DNA of 64,000 bases from Ensifer sp. IC3342. Its GTDB lineage: Bacteria > Pseudomonadota > Alphaproteobacteria > Rhizobiales > Rhizobiaceae. The DNA is taken from the NCBI RefSeq assembly GCF_020193655.1, contig NZ_JADYVE010000017.1:27699-91698 (forward strand), in the 5' to 3' direction. A program made the position numbers and the translations under genes. This document shows, one piece after another, positions 27,234 through 35,979 of the stretch. Each line of letters starts with the position of its first letter. Position 1 is the first letter of the stretch. The notes beneath the pieces are model-generated. The model made no database searches. It saw nothing but the letters and a program-made list of their open reading frames with translations, and was not told the DNA's origin.

Positions 27234-28567
27234 GCGACCGTCTCCTCAAAATCTGACACGTCGGTTTCGCTCTGGCGCAAAAACTCCCTCAACTCACCAA
27301 TCGACGCGACGGCGCGGTCAGTAAGCGGGTCGCCGCCTTGCTTGTATTCGCCGACATTGATCAAAAACTCGCACTCTGCATAGCGCGCGAGGAGATCGCG
27401 AAAGAAGGATGCTGCCTTGCGATGAGTCTCAGAAACGACCGCATCCATAACTCGGCTGCGACTCTGCAGCACGTCGATAGCTGGGAAATGGGATCGCGCC
27501 GCAAGAGCGCGTGAGAGGACGACATGGCCGTCGAGAATGCCGCGCGATTCCTCCGCGATCGGATCGCCTGTGCCGTCACCTTCGACAAGTACAGTATAGA
27601 AGGCTGTGATTGAACCGTGTTCACCCATGCCGGCACGCTCCAGCAGGCCTGGCAGTGTGGCAAAAACGGAAGGAGGAAAGCCCCGCCGGGTCGGCGGCTC
27701 TCCTGCAGCAAGACCTATCTCGCGCATTGCACGGCAGAAGCGCGTCAGCGAGTCTAACATGAGTGCGACGCGTAGCCCTTGTTCGCGGAAGTACTCCGCG
27801 AGCGCGGTCGCCATAGGAGCACATTGCGCCCGCTCCGTTGCCGAGCGGTCGGAGGTTTCAACCACAACGATCGCACGGCGGAGGCCCTCCTCCCCAAGAT
27901 GCCGCTCGATGAATTCACGTACTTCGCGGCCGCGCTCGCCTATGAGCGCGACTATGATAACGTCGGCGGCGGCACCTTTTACGATCTGCGACATTAGCGT
28001 CGACTTGCCGCCACCGGGCTCGCCGTAAATCCCGATCCGCTGGCCCTCACCGCATGTGAGGAGACCATCGAGGGCGCGCACCCCAAGCGGGAATGGCCGC
28101 TCAACTATGCGTCTCGTCATTGGATTGGGTGCCCTGCCGTGTAGCGGACGGGTTTCGGTGTTTTTGACTTCGCCTTTGCCGTCGAGCGGACGGCAGCGGC
28201 TGTCAATCACACGGCCAAGCAAATCGGGGCCGACCGGCACTTCACGCATTCGTCCAGTGGAGACGACTTCCGCGCGGCTGGAAAGGCCCGCCAAGCCTCC
28301 GATCGGCGTGAGCAACACGCCATTGTCCAATAAGCCGATTACCTCGGCTTCGAGCGACAGACCGGTTCGCGTATCCTGCAGCAGACAAAGTTCCCCAATC
28401 CGAGCGTCTGGCAAGACGGCATGGACCAGGGTGCCGACGGCCCTTGTGATCCGTCCCCGCACGACACGCGTGTCGATTCGCTTTGCCGTGGACCACAAAG
28501 ACGAGATAGCCGGATCGAGAGCACGGGTCCCCTCGAGATTATTATGCTGTGTAACCGGCTTGATCAC
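27209..28567 (-). CDS. rhcN: RhcN (SctN), T3SS ATPase
   Basis: F1-type ATPase of 452 residues that unfolds and feeds substrates to the T3SS. Walker A is GIYGEPGGGKSTLMSQIV; Walker B is VALMLDSLTRFCRAMREIGL; TRRGFPPSVFATLPGLLERA is the T3SS ATPase signature. It overlaps nolV by 4 bp upstream and y4yJ downstream. Confidence 0.95.
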   Translation of the reverse strand: MIKPVTQHNNLEGTRALDPAISSLWSTAKRIDTRVVRGRITRAVGTLVHAVLPDARIGELCLLQDTRTGLSLEAEVIGLLDNGVLLTPIGGLAGLSSRAEVVSTGRMREVPVGPDLLGRVIDSRCRPLDGKGEVKNTETRPLHGRAPNPMTRRIVERPFPLGVRALDGLLTCGEGQRIGIYGEPGGGKSTLMSQIVKGAAADVIIVALIGERGREVREFIERHLGEEGLRRAIVVVETSDRSATERAQCAPMATALAEYFREQGLRVALMLDSLTRFCRAMREIGLAAGEPPTRRGFPPSVFATLPGLLERAGMGEHGSITAFYTVLVEGDGTGDPIAEESRGILDGHVVLSRALAARSHFPAIDVLQSRSRVMDAVVSETHRKAASFFRDLLARYAECEFLINVGEYKQGGDPLTDRAVASIGELREFLRQSETDVSDFEETVAWMSRLTS

Positions 28568-29190
28568 AGTTCTCCTTCGTCAGAAAGGGACCCGAAGCCA
28601 AGGCGCAGCGCGCGCATCTGTGCATCAAGTCCAAGAGCGACGTTGCCATACTCGCTCCAAAGCACGCACTCCTGCGGCGACAACGTCGGGTCCGGATCAA
28701 TTCGAACCTTCGGCCGCTTCTCCCGTCCGTCGCATCCAGCAAACTCGCACGCGAGCATATCGACTTGCGTGGGACACACATGGAGGCAAACTTCTTCAGC
28801 GCCGCTGTATTTGCGCTCAATCGCGTGACGAACAGCTCTCACCAACAGCTCACCCGGATCGAAAGCGCCTAAAAGATCGCTTAGTATCTCTATGACGAGC
28901 TGTGGCAATTCCTGCTCCAGAATTGCCTTTCGTCGCGCTGCTTCGGTAGCTGCTCGTGCAATCAGCCCTGACATTTCCTCGGCGCCTGCATTCAACCCCT
29001 CGGCGTAGCCGCGCGCCCGCTCCCGCTGATAAGCGGCGCGTGCCCAGTTACGGACCCGCTGCTGATGCCGCTGTGCTGCGGCAAGCGCTTCTCCGGCGCT
29101 GTGCCAGATCTTAAGCTCACTCGCGGGTATCAGTGGCCCCAATGGGCGCATCTGCGGCGCGACGGGTGCTGCTGAAATGTCGGCGGTCAT
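28564..29190 (-). CDS. nolV: NolV/RhcL (SctL), ATPase stator
   Basis: A 208-residue peripheral stalk protein. It has a helical middle (RNWARAAYQRERARGYAEGL, then AARRKAILEQELPQLVIEIL) and a C-terminal domain of the FliH/SctL type. Both ends overlap neighbours by 4 bp (nolU, rhcN), the usual arrangement nolU-nolV-rhcN. Confidence 0.85.
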   Translation of the reverse strand: MTADISAAPVAPQMRPLGPLIPASELKIWHSAGEALAAAQRHQQRVRNWARAAYQRERARGYAEGLNAGAEEMSGLIARAATEAARRKAILEQELPQLVIEILSDLLGAFDPGELLVRAVRHAIERKYSGAEEVCLHVCPTQVDMLACEFAGCDGREKRPKVRIDPDPTLSPQECVLWSEYGNVALGLDAQMRALRLGFGSLSDEGEL

Positions 29191-29831
29191 ATCGCCGGGG
29201 TCTCCATCTCAAAATGGGCGATCACGAGCGAAAACAACTCGCCTGAGGCATTATCGTGCTCAGGCGCTGGATTCTCGGCGGCTGTCCCGACCGGCAAACG
29301 TAAAAGCACGCGGTTACGCTCAAGCACTGGCCGTTTGTTGAGCCAGGTACCAAGACAGGCATGCCCATCGTGTTCAATTTGCAGTGCGAGTTTTTCCGGA
29401 TCAGAGATCAATCCGTCTGCAATAGCATGCGCCAGATGTCGGATGCCAAATGCGTGCGCATCAGCGCCGATATATTCAACAAGCCGGGTGAGGTCAGGCT
29501 GAGAAACAAGCTTCAGCAGCGAACGGGCATGCCAAATACTTCCGGCAAGAAGAGCAGCCCGACGAGGATCATGGCCGTGCAGGAGATCCGGCCCCCATCC
29601 GGTGAGGTTCCAATCCGTGTCATTGTCAAGCAGCAATTCTGCCAGTCGTGGCTGAAGCCTCGCACAATTCTGCAACTGCAGCAATGTCGCAGCCGATAAC
29701 CCCGGATCAAGACGGGCGGCAAGACGCGTCGGATGGGCCGATCCAGCAAGCTCGCTCCGGGAAAAGGAACGCAATTGGAACGAGAAATCAGGCTGGGTAG
29801 TCTGTATCGATATCGGCATTGGGAATGTCAC
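29187..29831 (-). CDS. nolU: NolU (SctK), T3SS sorting platform protein
   Basis: A 214-residue SctK-type protein. Features include LARSLLKLVSQPDLTRLVEY-like LLKLVSQPDLTRLVEYIGAD and FGIRHLAHAIADGL. SctK proteins link the inner-membrane ring to SctQ. Sequence motifs are weak in this family; the place between rhcJ and nolV, with 4-bp overlaps on both sides, supports the call. Confidence 0.8.
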   Translation of the reverse strand: MTFPMPISIQTTQPDFSFQLRSFSRSELAGSAHPTRLAARLDPGLSAATLLQLQNCARLQPRLAELLLDNDTDWNLTGWGPDLLHGHDPRRAALLAGSIWHARSLLKLVSQPDLTRLVEYIGADAHAFGIRHLAHAIADGLISDPEKLALQIEHDGHACLGTWLNKRPVLERNRVLLRLPVGTAAENPAPEHDNASGELFSLVIAHFEMETPAI

Positions 29832-30697
29832 CTAGGCCCTAGCGCCGGTATCTTTTTGCGAATGGCCCCGACAGCGGAAACACTGGAGCGCTCCTGGACT
29901 TCAGATAGTTCGCCAGTCGATTGCCTGCGCCGATGCCCAAGAACACTGACTAAGAGGTAACACGCCACAGCGAACACTGCTGCGGCAACACCCATCGCGG
30001 TAGCCAGAAGTGGCACTGGGATTGGCCTAGATGCTTGCGCCAAGCCAGTCGCCAGTACGGACTGTTGCTCATGTGCGGACCGTTCCACCGGCACTAACAC
30101 CAATTCTACCTTGTCGTAGGACAAGCCTTCGATGCTGTCGGCGACGAGCATCTTTATCTTAGGCAGCAGAGCCGAGAGATTCATTTTGGCGTCGTGGCGG
30201 ATAAAAACGGAGGCCGAGGACGGAGTGTCGCCCGCTCGCAGCAGGTCGTTATGCGGCAGTACCACATGAACACGTGCAGAAAACACGCCATCAATATCGC
30301 TGATCGTATGCGACAACTCTTCGCTCAGGGCATAGACGTAACGGGCACGCTCCTCAGTCGGCGAGGCAATCAGGCCCGATCCTTGGAATATCTCGCCAAG
30401 GTTCTTGAAAGATTGGCGCGGCAGCCCCTTTGCATTCAGGAGGTTGATCGAGAAGGCGAGCAACTTTTCGTCGACCTGGATTGTGCTGGTGCCATCCTTT
30501 GCGGCCACCCGGACTGCATCAACTCCGTTGTCTATCAGAAGCGCGAGCATCTCATTAGCCTCACGCTCCTGCAACCGCGTATAGAGATCGACCTTACAAC
30601 CGCTCAAAGCCAGGAGAAGTGGCAACACGACAAGGCCAAGCCCTCGCCGGCCAGACGTGTAGCTGCTCGTTACGTCGCAATGGGCTAAGCCAATCAT
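29828..30697 (-). CDS. nolT: NolT/RhcJ (SctJ), T3SS inner-membrane ring lipoprotein
   Basis: YscJ/FliF-family lipoprotein of 289 residues. The signal sequence ends in LLALSGCKVDLYTRL (lipobox Leu-Ser-Gly-Cys). ANEMLALLIDNGVDAVRVAA and GLPRQSFKNLGEIFQGSGLI are the first two ring-building motifs, and a membrane helix lies near residue 235 (LLATAMGVAAAVFAVACYLL). It overlaps nolU by 4 bp and starts 9 bp after nolB. Confidence 0.92.
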   Translation of the reverse strand: MIGLAHCDVTSSYTSGRRGLGLVVLPLLLALSGCKVDLYTRLQEREANEMLALLIDNGVDAVRVAAKDGTSTIQVDEKLLAFSINLLNAKGLPRQSFKNLGEIFQGSGLIASPTEERARYVYALSEELSHTISDIDGVFSARVHVVLPHNDLLRAGDTPSSASVFIRHDAKMNLSALLPKIKMLVADSIEGLSYDKVELVLVPVERSAHEQQSVLATGLAQASRPIPVPLLATAMGVAAAVFAVACYLLVSVLGHRRRQSTGELSEVQERSSVSAVGAIRKKIPALGPR

Positions 30698-30706
30698 GCG
30701 CGTGAC

Positions 30707-31204
30707 TCACCCTTCCTTTAACAGTTTGTTTACGGATGTGGTGATGCCGCTGATCCCTTTGGAAATCAGGGAAACTTGAGTCACGCCGTTGTAAAGATCC
30801 CGCAGGCCAGCAATCATCACTTCAAAATCATGCCCTCCTTGCGGAACTCCCAACATTTCGGTTCCCGCCCCAGCTTCGACAGGGAGCTTCTGCGCAGGCC
30901 CCGGCAGAGCGCCGCTCGCAAGGGCAGCCTCATGGTTAGGCGCGGCAGCAGTAACTATATTGTCCGGGAAAATCGAAGAAATCGTTTGCAGCACGCGCTC
31001 CCCCAGTGGGCTCGTCTGCGCAGCCGCGCGATAAACGTCCGTCGGCGGAGCAACTGGCGCCACTCTTGCTGGGGCCGAGGCAATATCATTTTTCATCGAG
31101 TCAGCCGCCTGCGCTAGAGCGCGCTCAAACTGAGCCTGCTCGCCGAATGACGTTGACCCGACGTTGGGGAGACTGGCAGAGATTGACGTGACAGGTATCA
31201 TCAT
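30707..31204 (-). CDS. nolB: NolB/NopB, T3SS-secreted pilus-associated protein
   Basis: Starting at the ATG ATG at 31204/31201 gives MIPVTSISASLPNVGSTSFG and about 164-165 residues, the normal length of NopB. The C-terminal IAGLRDLYNGVTQVSLISKG is helical and conserved-looking. The longer frame to 31297 runs into the promoter and is not used. It is the first gene of the long nolB-to-rhcU operon and diverges from rhcC1. Confidence 0.88.
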   Translation of the reverse strand: MMIPVTSISASLPNVGSTSFGEQAQFERALAQAADSMKNDIASAPARVAPVAPPTDVYRAAAQTSPLGERVLQTISSIFPDNIVTAAAPNHEAALASGALPGPAQKLPVEAGAGTEMLGVPQGGHDFEVMIAGLRDLYNGVTQVSLISKGISGITTSVNKLLKEG

Positions 31205-31232
31205 GCAAGGACTCGATTGCTTTCTCTTTGAC

Positions 31233-31260
31233 GCGGTGACTTTTAGCGAGGCGAGCTGAC
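31233..31260 (-). promoter_or_regulatory. Degenerate tts box upstream of nolB
   Basis: On the minus strand, GTCAGCT is followed by CGCCTCGCTAAAAGTCACC. The first half of the tts box is exact; the TCGAAAGCT half is poor. It sits about 30 bp before the nolB start, where TtsI would be expected to act. Confidence 0.45.
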
Positions 31261-31358
31261 GACACTCTGACAACGGCAGCGTCGCTTGCCCATTCAAGAG
31301 TGACGTTAGTCGAGTTGAACCACGTGGGAGAATTTCAGCTTTGGTTTATCAGGACGAG

Positions 31359-32063
31359 ATGCCGAGAACGCCCATCCAATCCACCGCGCTGCACATCTTG
31401 AAGAGACTTCTCTGTGTCGGGTTTTTTCTGTCCGCCGGAATCCACACAACTCTCGGAGCCCCCCTGGCGCTCCCTTCGACACCCTATAGGTATACGGTTC
31501 TAGATCAGGATCTCTCTGTCGCGTTGCAGGAATTCGGGAACAATCTGGATATCAGTGTCGACATCAGCGCCGAGGTGAAGGGGCGGATCCGCGGGCGTAT
31601 GCCGGAGTTGCCGCCGCGCGAGTTCCTCGACCGGCTGACCAAACTGTACGATCTCCAATGGTACTACGACGGGGTTGTGCTCTATGTGTCTGCTGCAAAA
31701 GAAGCGCAAACTCGGATGCTTGTGTTGAGTTCAATTCGCTTTGATGCTTTCAAGGGGGCCCTCGATAAGCTTGACATCTCCGATGAACGCTATCTGGTGA
31801 GACCTGCGCCGGGAAATGGCCTGGTCTTGGTGTCCGGTCCGCCGCGCTTCATCGCGCTCGTGGAGCAGACGTTCAACGGTCTCCTAGCAGTGGCGCAGGC
31901 GCAGCCTCGGGTCGCTGAGACGCCCCCTAAGGAATCGGTGATGGTATTGTTTCGGGGCTCCTCCACCACGGTCGTCCGCAGCGCGGGATCGGAAGTCCTT
32001 TATACTTCTGACGTGCCGCCAGAGGACGACGTTGGCGGGAAGGCTGAGCTGAGCAAGAAATGA
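31359..32063 (+). CDS. nolW: NolW/RhcC1, N-terminal secretin component
   Basis: A 234-residue protein that corresponds to the N-terminal domains of T3SS outer-membrane secretins (N0/N1: LDQDLSVALQEFGNNLDISV, LPPREFLDRLTKLYDLQWYY) and lacks the pore-forming domain. Rhizobial T3SS split the secretin into RhcC1 and RhcC2; the second part is at 54611. ATG 31359 gives the usual length and a signal peptide (FFLSAGIHTTLGAPLA). It diverges from nolB. Confidence 0.9.
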   Translation: MPRTPIQSTALHILKRLLCVGFFLSAGIHTTLGAPLALPSTPYRYTVLDQDLSVALQEFGNNLDISVDISAEVKGRIRGRMPELPPREFLDRLTKLYDLQWYYDGVVLYVSAAKEAQTRMLVLSSIRFDAFKGALDKLDISDERYLVRPAPGNGLVLVSGPPRFIALVEQTFNGLLAVAQAQPRVAETPPKESVMVLFRGSSTTVVRSAGSEVLYTSDVPPEDDVGGKAELSKK

Positions 32064-32139
32064 AATTTGAGCATGCGATCGAGCTTCAGAATTAAAACTT
32101 CACTGTGGTCACCTCTTGATTGTTATTCGTCTGAGGCTC

Positions 32140-32167
32140 GTCAGTTTCTCGAAAGCTAAACCGCTCA
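32140..32167 (+). promoter_or_regulatory. tts box upstream of nopX
   Basis: GTCAGTTTCTCGAAAGCT followed by AAACCGCTC on the plus strand matches the tts core with one change (C to T at position 6). It lies about 190 bp before nopX and 75 bp after rhcC1. TtsI should activate nopX from here. Confidence 0.85.
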
Positions 32168-32355
32168 TGATTGAATCGGCAGCTCCAACGATCATCGCCC
32201 GCCACTGTGCTGGAATCTTGAAGCTGTGAGAAAGCGAAACAATCAAAAGCGTGGTTAATCCAAGTGAGGCTCTAAGATTGTCAACGTTCGTGAACGCAAG
32301 CACCTCAGACGAGGTCCTTGTAGAGGGATTCCAACATCACGTCTGAGGATGCACA

Positions 32356-34188
32356 ATGTCGGCCAGCAACATTTCACCATTGATCAGCTCTAATCTCGCA
32401 CAGGCGTCGGTCCTCAAAGCTTTCGCGCCTATGTTAGCCCAGACCCAGCAAAGCGCATTGTCCTTCGAAGCGATGTTGTCCACTTACGGGCTCGCCGATA
32501 GAACCGGTCCCTTAGCTCGCCGGGACCTGCTGCTGCCGGATGCCGAGTCGACGTTAGAGGATTTGCAGCAGCACCCATTGGACCTGCTGCCCCCCCATAT
32601 GAGGGCGGCAATCGAATCAATGGATCAGACCCCGCAGTCACCGGCTGGTATCGACGACCATTATGTCGCGCCAGCTCCCATACCCAGCTCGAGAATTACG
32701 TGGAACGGTGGCTCGCTGACTAAAGCTGAGTTGCAGATTGTCGCAGTGCTGAACCGTCACAAGGACCAGTTCCCACTCAGTTGGGAGTCGCTTGAGGCCA
32801 AAGCCAATGACCCCTCTACGCCGCCGGATCTGAAAGCAGCAATCGAGGCATTGCTACAGGATCCAGAACTTTTTTATGCCATCGGCTCGCAGGGCGATGG
32901 CCGCTGTGGAGGCAAGATCACCGCGAGGGACTTGTCCGAATTTTCCAACCATCACCCACAAGTTGCCGCATTTCAGGAAAGCCAGGCGCAAAGCTATGTG
33001 GAGAACTACATCCCATCCGACAGCGCCGGAAATACCCAGCCATCGGTCATGACCAAGAGCGATGCTCTACGCGAGCTTTACCGGTACTCGGAATATCTGC
33101 CCAAGAACCTGAGTCTGGCCGACTTAAAACAGATCGTCGACGGCGAAGCGAAAACAGGCAAATGTCCGCCCCAGGTCATCGCGGCGGCTCAATACTTCGT
33201 CAATCATCCGGAAGACTGGAAGCAGTTGTACGGTGGTAACATAGATAAGGTCCACAAAGAGGACTTTCTGCAAGTGGCTTCTTCGTCGATGAGCCTAACG
33301 CAAGCCGAGATGAACACGCTCGAGACAGTTAACAGCCATCAGGACTTGTTTTTTGGGAGCGGTGACCTCACACGCGAAAAGCTTTCGAGCATGGCAGACG
33401 ATAAGAGCTTGGATCCCGAAGTACGTAAAGCTGCTTCGCAGCTTCTTTCAGATCCTCTCCTGTTCGGTCTGCTTAACAATTCGATTACAGGGTATAAGAC
33501 TCATCATGGGTTTTTCGACTTCGGCGGCGGACATACTGTCGATTCCGGCAATGTCAGCAAAGAAGACTTTGCCCGTTTCTACACAAATATGACTACTGCC
33601 AACCGCAGCGTTCAACAGCCAAAGTTCCATGTGCCCGAAACTGCGGCATCTCAGGACGCTGTCGCAGACATGAGGATGGGCGTTGCGGACCAGCCTGACA
33701 TCAAGTCGCCGAAAAAGAACGGCGGAGCCCTCATGCACGTAGTCGACCCCGCGCTGAAGGTGTGGTCTCAAGCGCTTGACTGGGCTGCAACGGCCGTGGG
33801 AGTGCTCAGCTTCATTCCAGGTATCGGACAACTGGCCGATCTCGTATCGATGACGCTTGCATGCGAGGCCCAGGCCGCAAATCTCCTGCGTACAGCCATT
33901 ACCGGAGGCAATATGAAGCAGGCGCTGATAGAAGCTGGCATCGGGGTCGCGGCCCAGGCGGTCGGCCTTTTCTCGGGACCCGGGGTCAAGCTAGCGATTC
34001 GCAACGGGCTCGTGAGGAAGGCGATGGAAGAGGCCGCGACGGCCGGGATCAATCTGCCGCTTTCCATGGCGCAGCACTATGCAGAAGGTTACCTGAACAA
34101 CCTGCAGACACGCCTTGCAGGCAACCCTGTGCAGACCGCCAGTCTGCCCGGCCAGATGAACACCCCATTTCCCCAATACCTGGCATGA
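32356..34188 (+). CDS. nopX: NopX/NolX, T3SS translocator
   Basis: The 610-residue protein is of normal NolX length and resembles HrpF-type translocators. It has repeated blocks around LNRHKDQFPLSWESLEAKAN, ELYRYSEYLPKNLSLADLKQ and TVNSHQDLFFGSGDLTREKL (three related roughly 95-residue modules), and C-terminal hydrophobic segments (DWAATAVGVLSFIPGIGQLA) for insertion into the host membrane. It is a monocistronic tts-box gene. The sequence after it is not of T3SS type, so it marks the edge of this part of the locus. Confidence 0.93.
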   Translation: MSASNISPLISSNLAQASVLKAFAPMLAQTQQSALSFEAMLSTYGLADRTGPLARRDLLLPDAESTLEDLQQHPLDLLPPHMRAAIESMDQTPQSPAGIDDHYVAPAPIPSSRITWNGGSLTKAELQIVAVLNRHKDQFPLSWESLEAKANDPSTPPDLKAAIEALLQDPELFYAIGSQGDGRCGGKITARDLSEFSNHHPQVAAFQESQAQSYVENYIPSDSAGNTQPSVMTKSDALRELYRYSEYLPKNLSLADLKQIVDGEAKTGKCPPQVIAAAQYFVNHPEDWKQLYGGNIDKVHKEDFLQVASSSMSLTQAEMNTLETVNSHQDLFFGSGDLTREKLSSMADDKSLDPEVRKAASQLLSDPLLFGLLNNSITGYKTHHGFFDFGGGHTVDSGNVSKEDFARFYTNMTTANRSVQQPKFHVPETAASQDAVADMRMGVADQPDIKSPKKNGGALMHVVDPALKVWSQALDWAATAVGVLSFIPGIGQLADLVSMTLACEAQAANLLRTAITGGNMKQALIEAGIGVAAQAVGLFSGPGVKLAIRNGLVRKAMEEAATAGINLPLSMAQHYAEGYLNNLQTRLAGNPVQTASLPGQMNTPFPQYLA

Positions 34189-34782
34189 CAAACAAATGTG
34201 CGTTTCCTCGCCGCGCCTCGTCGACTGATGTCGCTCGCACATAGGCGGCCGCCTAGGCGGCGAATGGTCAGGAGACGAGACGTAAAGCAAACCCGGCTAC
34301 GAAGTGCTGGGTTGGGCTGGGGACAATCGACTTCGATGTGTTCACGTCATACCAGCTCTCAAATCGTTCAAAACCTCCGTCGGCGCTACAATCAGTCCGA
34401 TAGTATTCGGCGGCACGTTGACGCTCAGATCGATGTCGTTGGTGATCGTGAGATTTTTGTTGGTCGCAAACATACTGGGCCATGGACAGATGAGGCGAGG
34501 TTCTGGGCGCTCCAGCAGGCCACCGTTCCAAGCCCACACCTAGTTGATAGCTCAAGTCCAGATGCGCTAGGAGCCGGGCGCCAGGTTAGATTTTTTCCAC
34601 TGCTTAGATCGCGGAGGTGAGGCGCTGTAGGTCGGCTCACTAACCGCAGCGAATCGTCGCCCCCAAGGCGATTTCAACAGCATACGGGCATCCAAAAGTG
34701 TCACGATACACAATAATGATAGCATAAAATGTCTCCAGTAGTGTAGATTATGCGTAACCGTATTTAACTGTGGATCAAGTGT
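34189..34782. other. Junction between nopX and the PLP/desaturase operon
   Basis: The first part has a G+C-rich inverted repeat at about 34239-34260 (GGCGGCCGCCTAGGCGGC) that could act in termination. Frames at 34304-34555 show no known protein. From about 34680 on the sequence becomes A+T-rich, which fits a promoter for the operon starting at 34783. I see no nod box or tts box here. Confidence 0.4.
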
Positions 34783-35979
34783 GTGAACATTATATATGAA
34801 CAGAACGAAAATATTCTCTCAGATAGGTGGAAGGATGTCGATTCGACCCTGCGCAAACTTGGCAAGAAGTTTTCTGACAGGCGCAATAAGCACCTAGGGT
34901 ACCCTTATAACCTCGACTTTGACCCTAGACCAATCTCCCAATTCGGCGAATTTCTAGTTAATAACTTGGGTGATCCATATGTCGGTTCACACTATGCGAC
35001 CGAGGTCTGTGACTTAGAGCTCGAGGTGGTCGACTGGACAATGCGGGTCTGGGAGTGCGCCGACCCAGAAGAATACTGGGGAACTGTGGGCGCAAGTGGA
35101 ACTGAAGGTAATCTATGGGCCATATACCTTGCGCGCGAGACTCTTGATAATCCTATTCTGATACACTCGACAGAGGCGCACTACTCGCTTCCAAAGGCAG
35201 CGAGAATCCTCCAGATCGAGGCTTTAACATGCGGGGCCGATCGTTCCGGCGCTATCTCTGTGGATGATCTCTCGGAGGTTATCCACGCAAATCGCCATCG
35301 CAGCATCATTCTCGCATTGACCTGTGGAACGACAATGAAAGGGGCTCACGACGACATCGCGTCCTGCATCGGCGTTCTGGACCAAGTCGGGATAGATCCG
35401 AGGCGACGCTTTGTCCACGTCGATGGCGCTCTGAATGCAATGGTCCTTCCCTTTGTCGATGGCTTACCGAGCGGCATCCGCCCCTCTTTCCGGCATGGGG
35501 TCGATAGCATGTCAACCTCAGGTCACAAGATGATCGGCACGCCGATGCCCTGCGGTGTCCTCGTAGTCCGCCGTGACCACGTCCGTCGAGTGGCCTCCGT
35601 TGTCAGCTACTTGCGCTCAGATGATACGACCCTGATGGGATCGCGAAACGGCCACGCCGTTCTCGCGATCTGGAACCGGCTGATGCGCCTTGACATCGCC
35701 GGTTTCCGCAACAGTGCCCGAGTCTGCATCGAACGCGCGGAAGGCTTCGCAGGAGCACTTCGCTCCGCGGGCGTCCCGGTTTTGCTCAATCCATGGTCCT
35801 TGACGGTTGTGTTTCCAAAACCTTCCGAGAGGCTTGTCAACGAATACCAGCTCGCATGCGATGGCAACTCCGCCCACGCGATCGTTATGCCAAGCGTCAA
35901 AGCTGATCTCATCGAGCGCTTCGTCAACGCCTATACCGCAGAGTGGCGCTGCAATCCTCAGCAAAAGGTGTTTTCATGA
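34783..35979 (+). CDS. Group II PLP amino-acid decarboxylase (histidine/serine decarboxylase type)
   Basis: A 398-residue PLP enzyme of the pyridoxal-dependent histidine decarboxylase/plant serine decarboxylase family. The PLP lysine lies in STSGHKMIGTPMPCGVLVVR; FVHVDGALNAMVLPFVDG carries the conserved Asp before it; VGASGTEGNLWAIYLARE is the phosphate-binding region. The start is GTG 34783. The stop overlaps the desaturase start by 4 bp, so it is the first gene of a coupled operon. The substrate cannot be fixed from sequence. Histidine would give histamine and serine ethanolamine; ethanolamine would fit an aminoethoxyvinylglycine-like product. Confidence 0.85.
   Translation: MNIIYEQNENILSDRWKDVDSTLRKLGKKFSDRRNKHLGYPYNLDFDPRPISQFGEFLVNNLGDPYVGSHYATEVCDLELEVVDWTMRVWECADPEEYWGTVGASGTEGNLWAIYLARETLDNPILIHSTEAHYSLPKAARILQIEALTCGADRSGAISVDDLSEVIHANRHRSIILALTCGTTMKGAHDDIASCIGVLDQVGIDPRRRFVHVDGALNAMVLPFVDGLPSGIRPSFRHGVDSMSTSGHKMIGTPMPCGVLVVRRDHVRRVASVVSYLRSDDTTLMGSRNGHAVLAIWNRLMRLDIAGFRNSARVCIERAEGFAGALRSAGVPVLLNPWSLTVVFPKPSERLVNEYQLACDGNSAHAIVMPSVKADLIERFVNAYTAEWRCNPQQKVFS

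Noticed and set aside
34783..35979. Calling the decarboxylase histidine decarboxylase outright
   Set aside because: The family includes serine decarboxylases with the same SGHK motif, and the neighbouring enzymes do not use histamine in any pathway I know; the substrate is left open.
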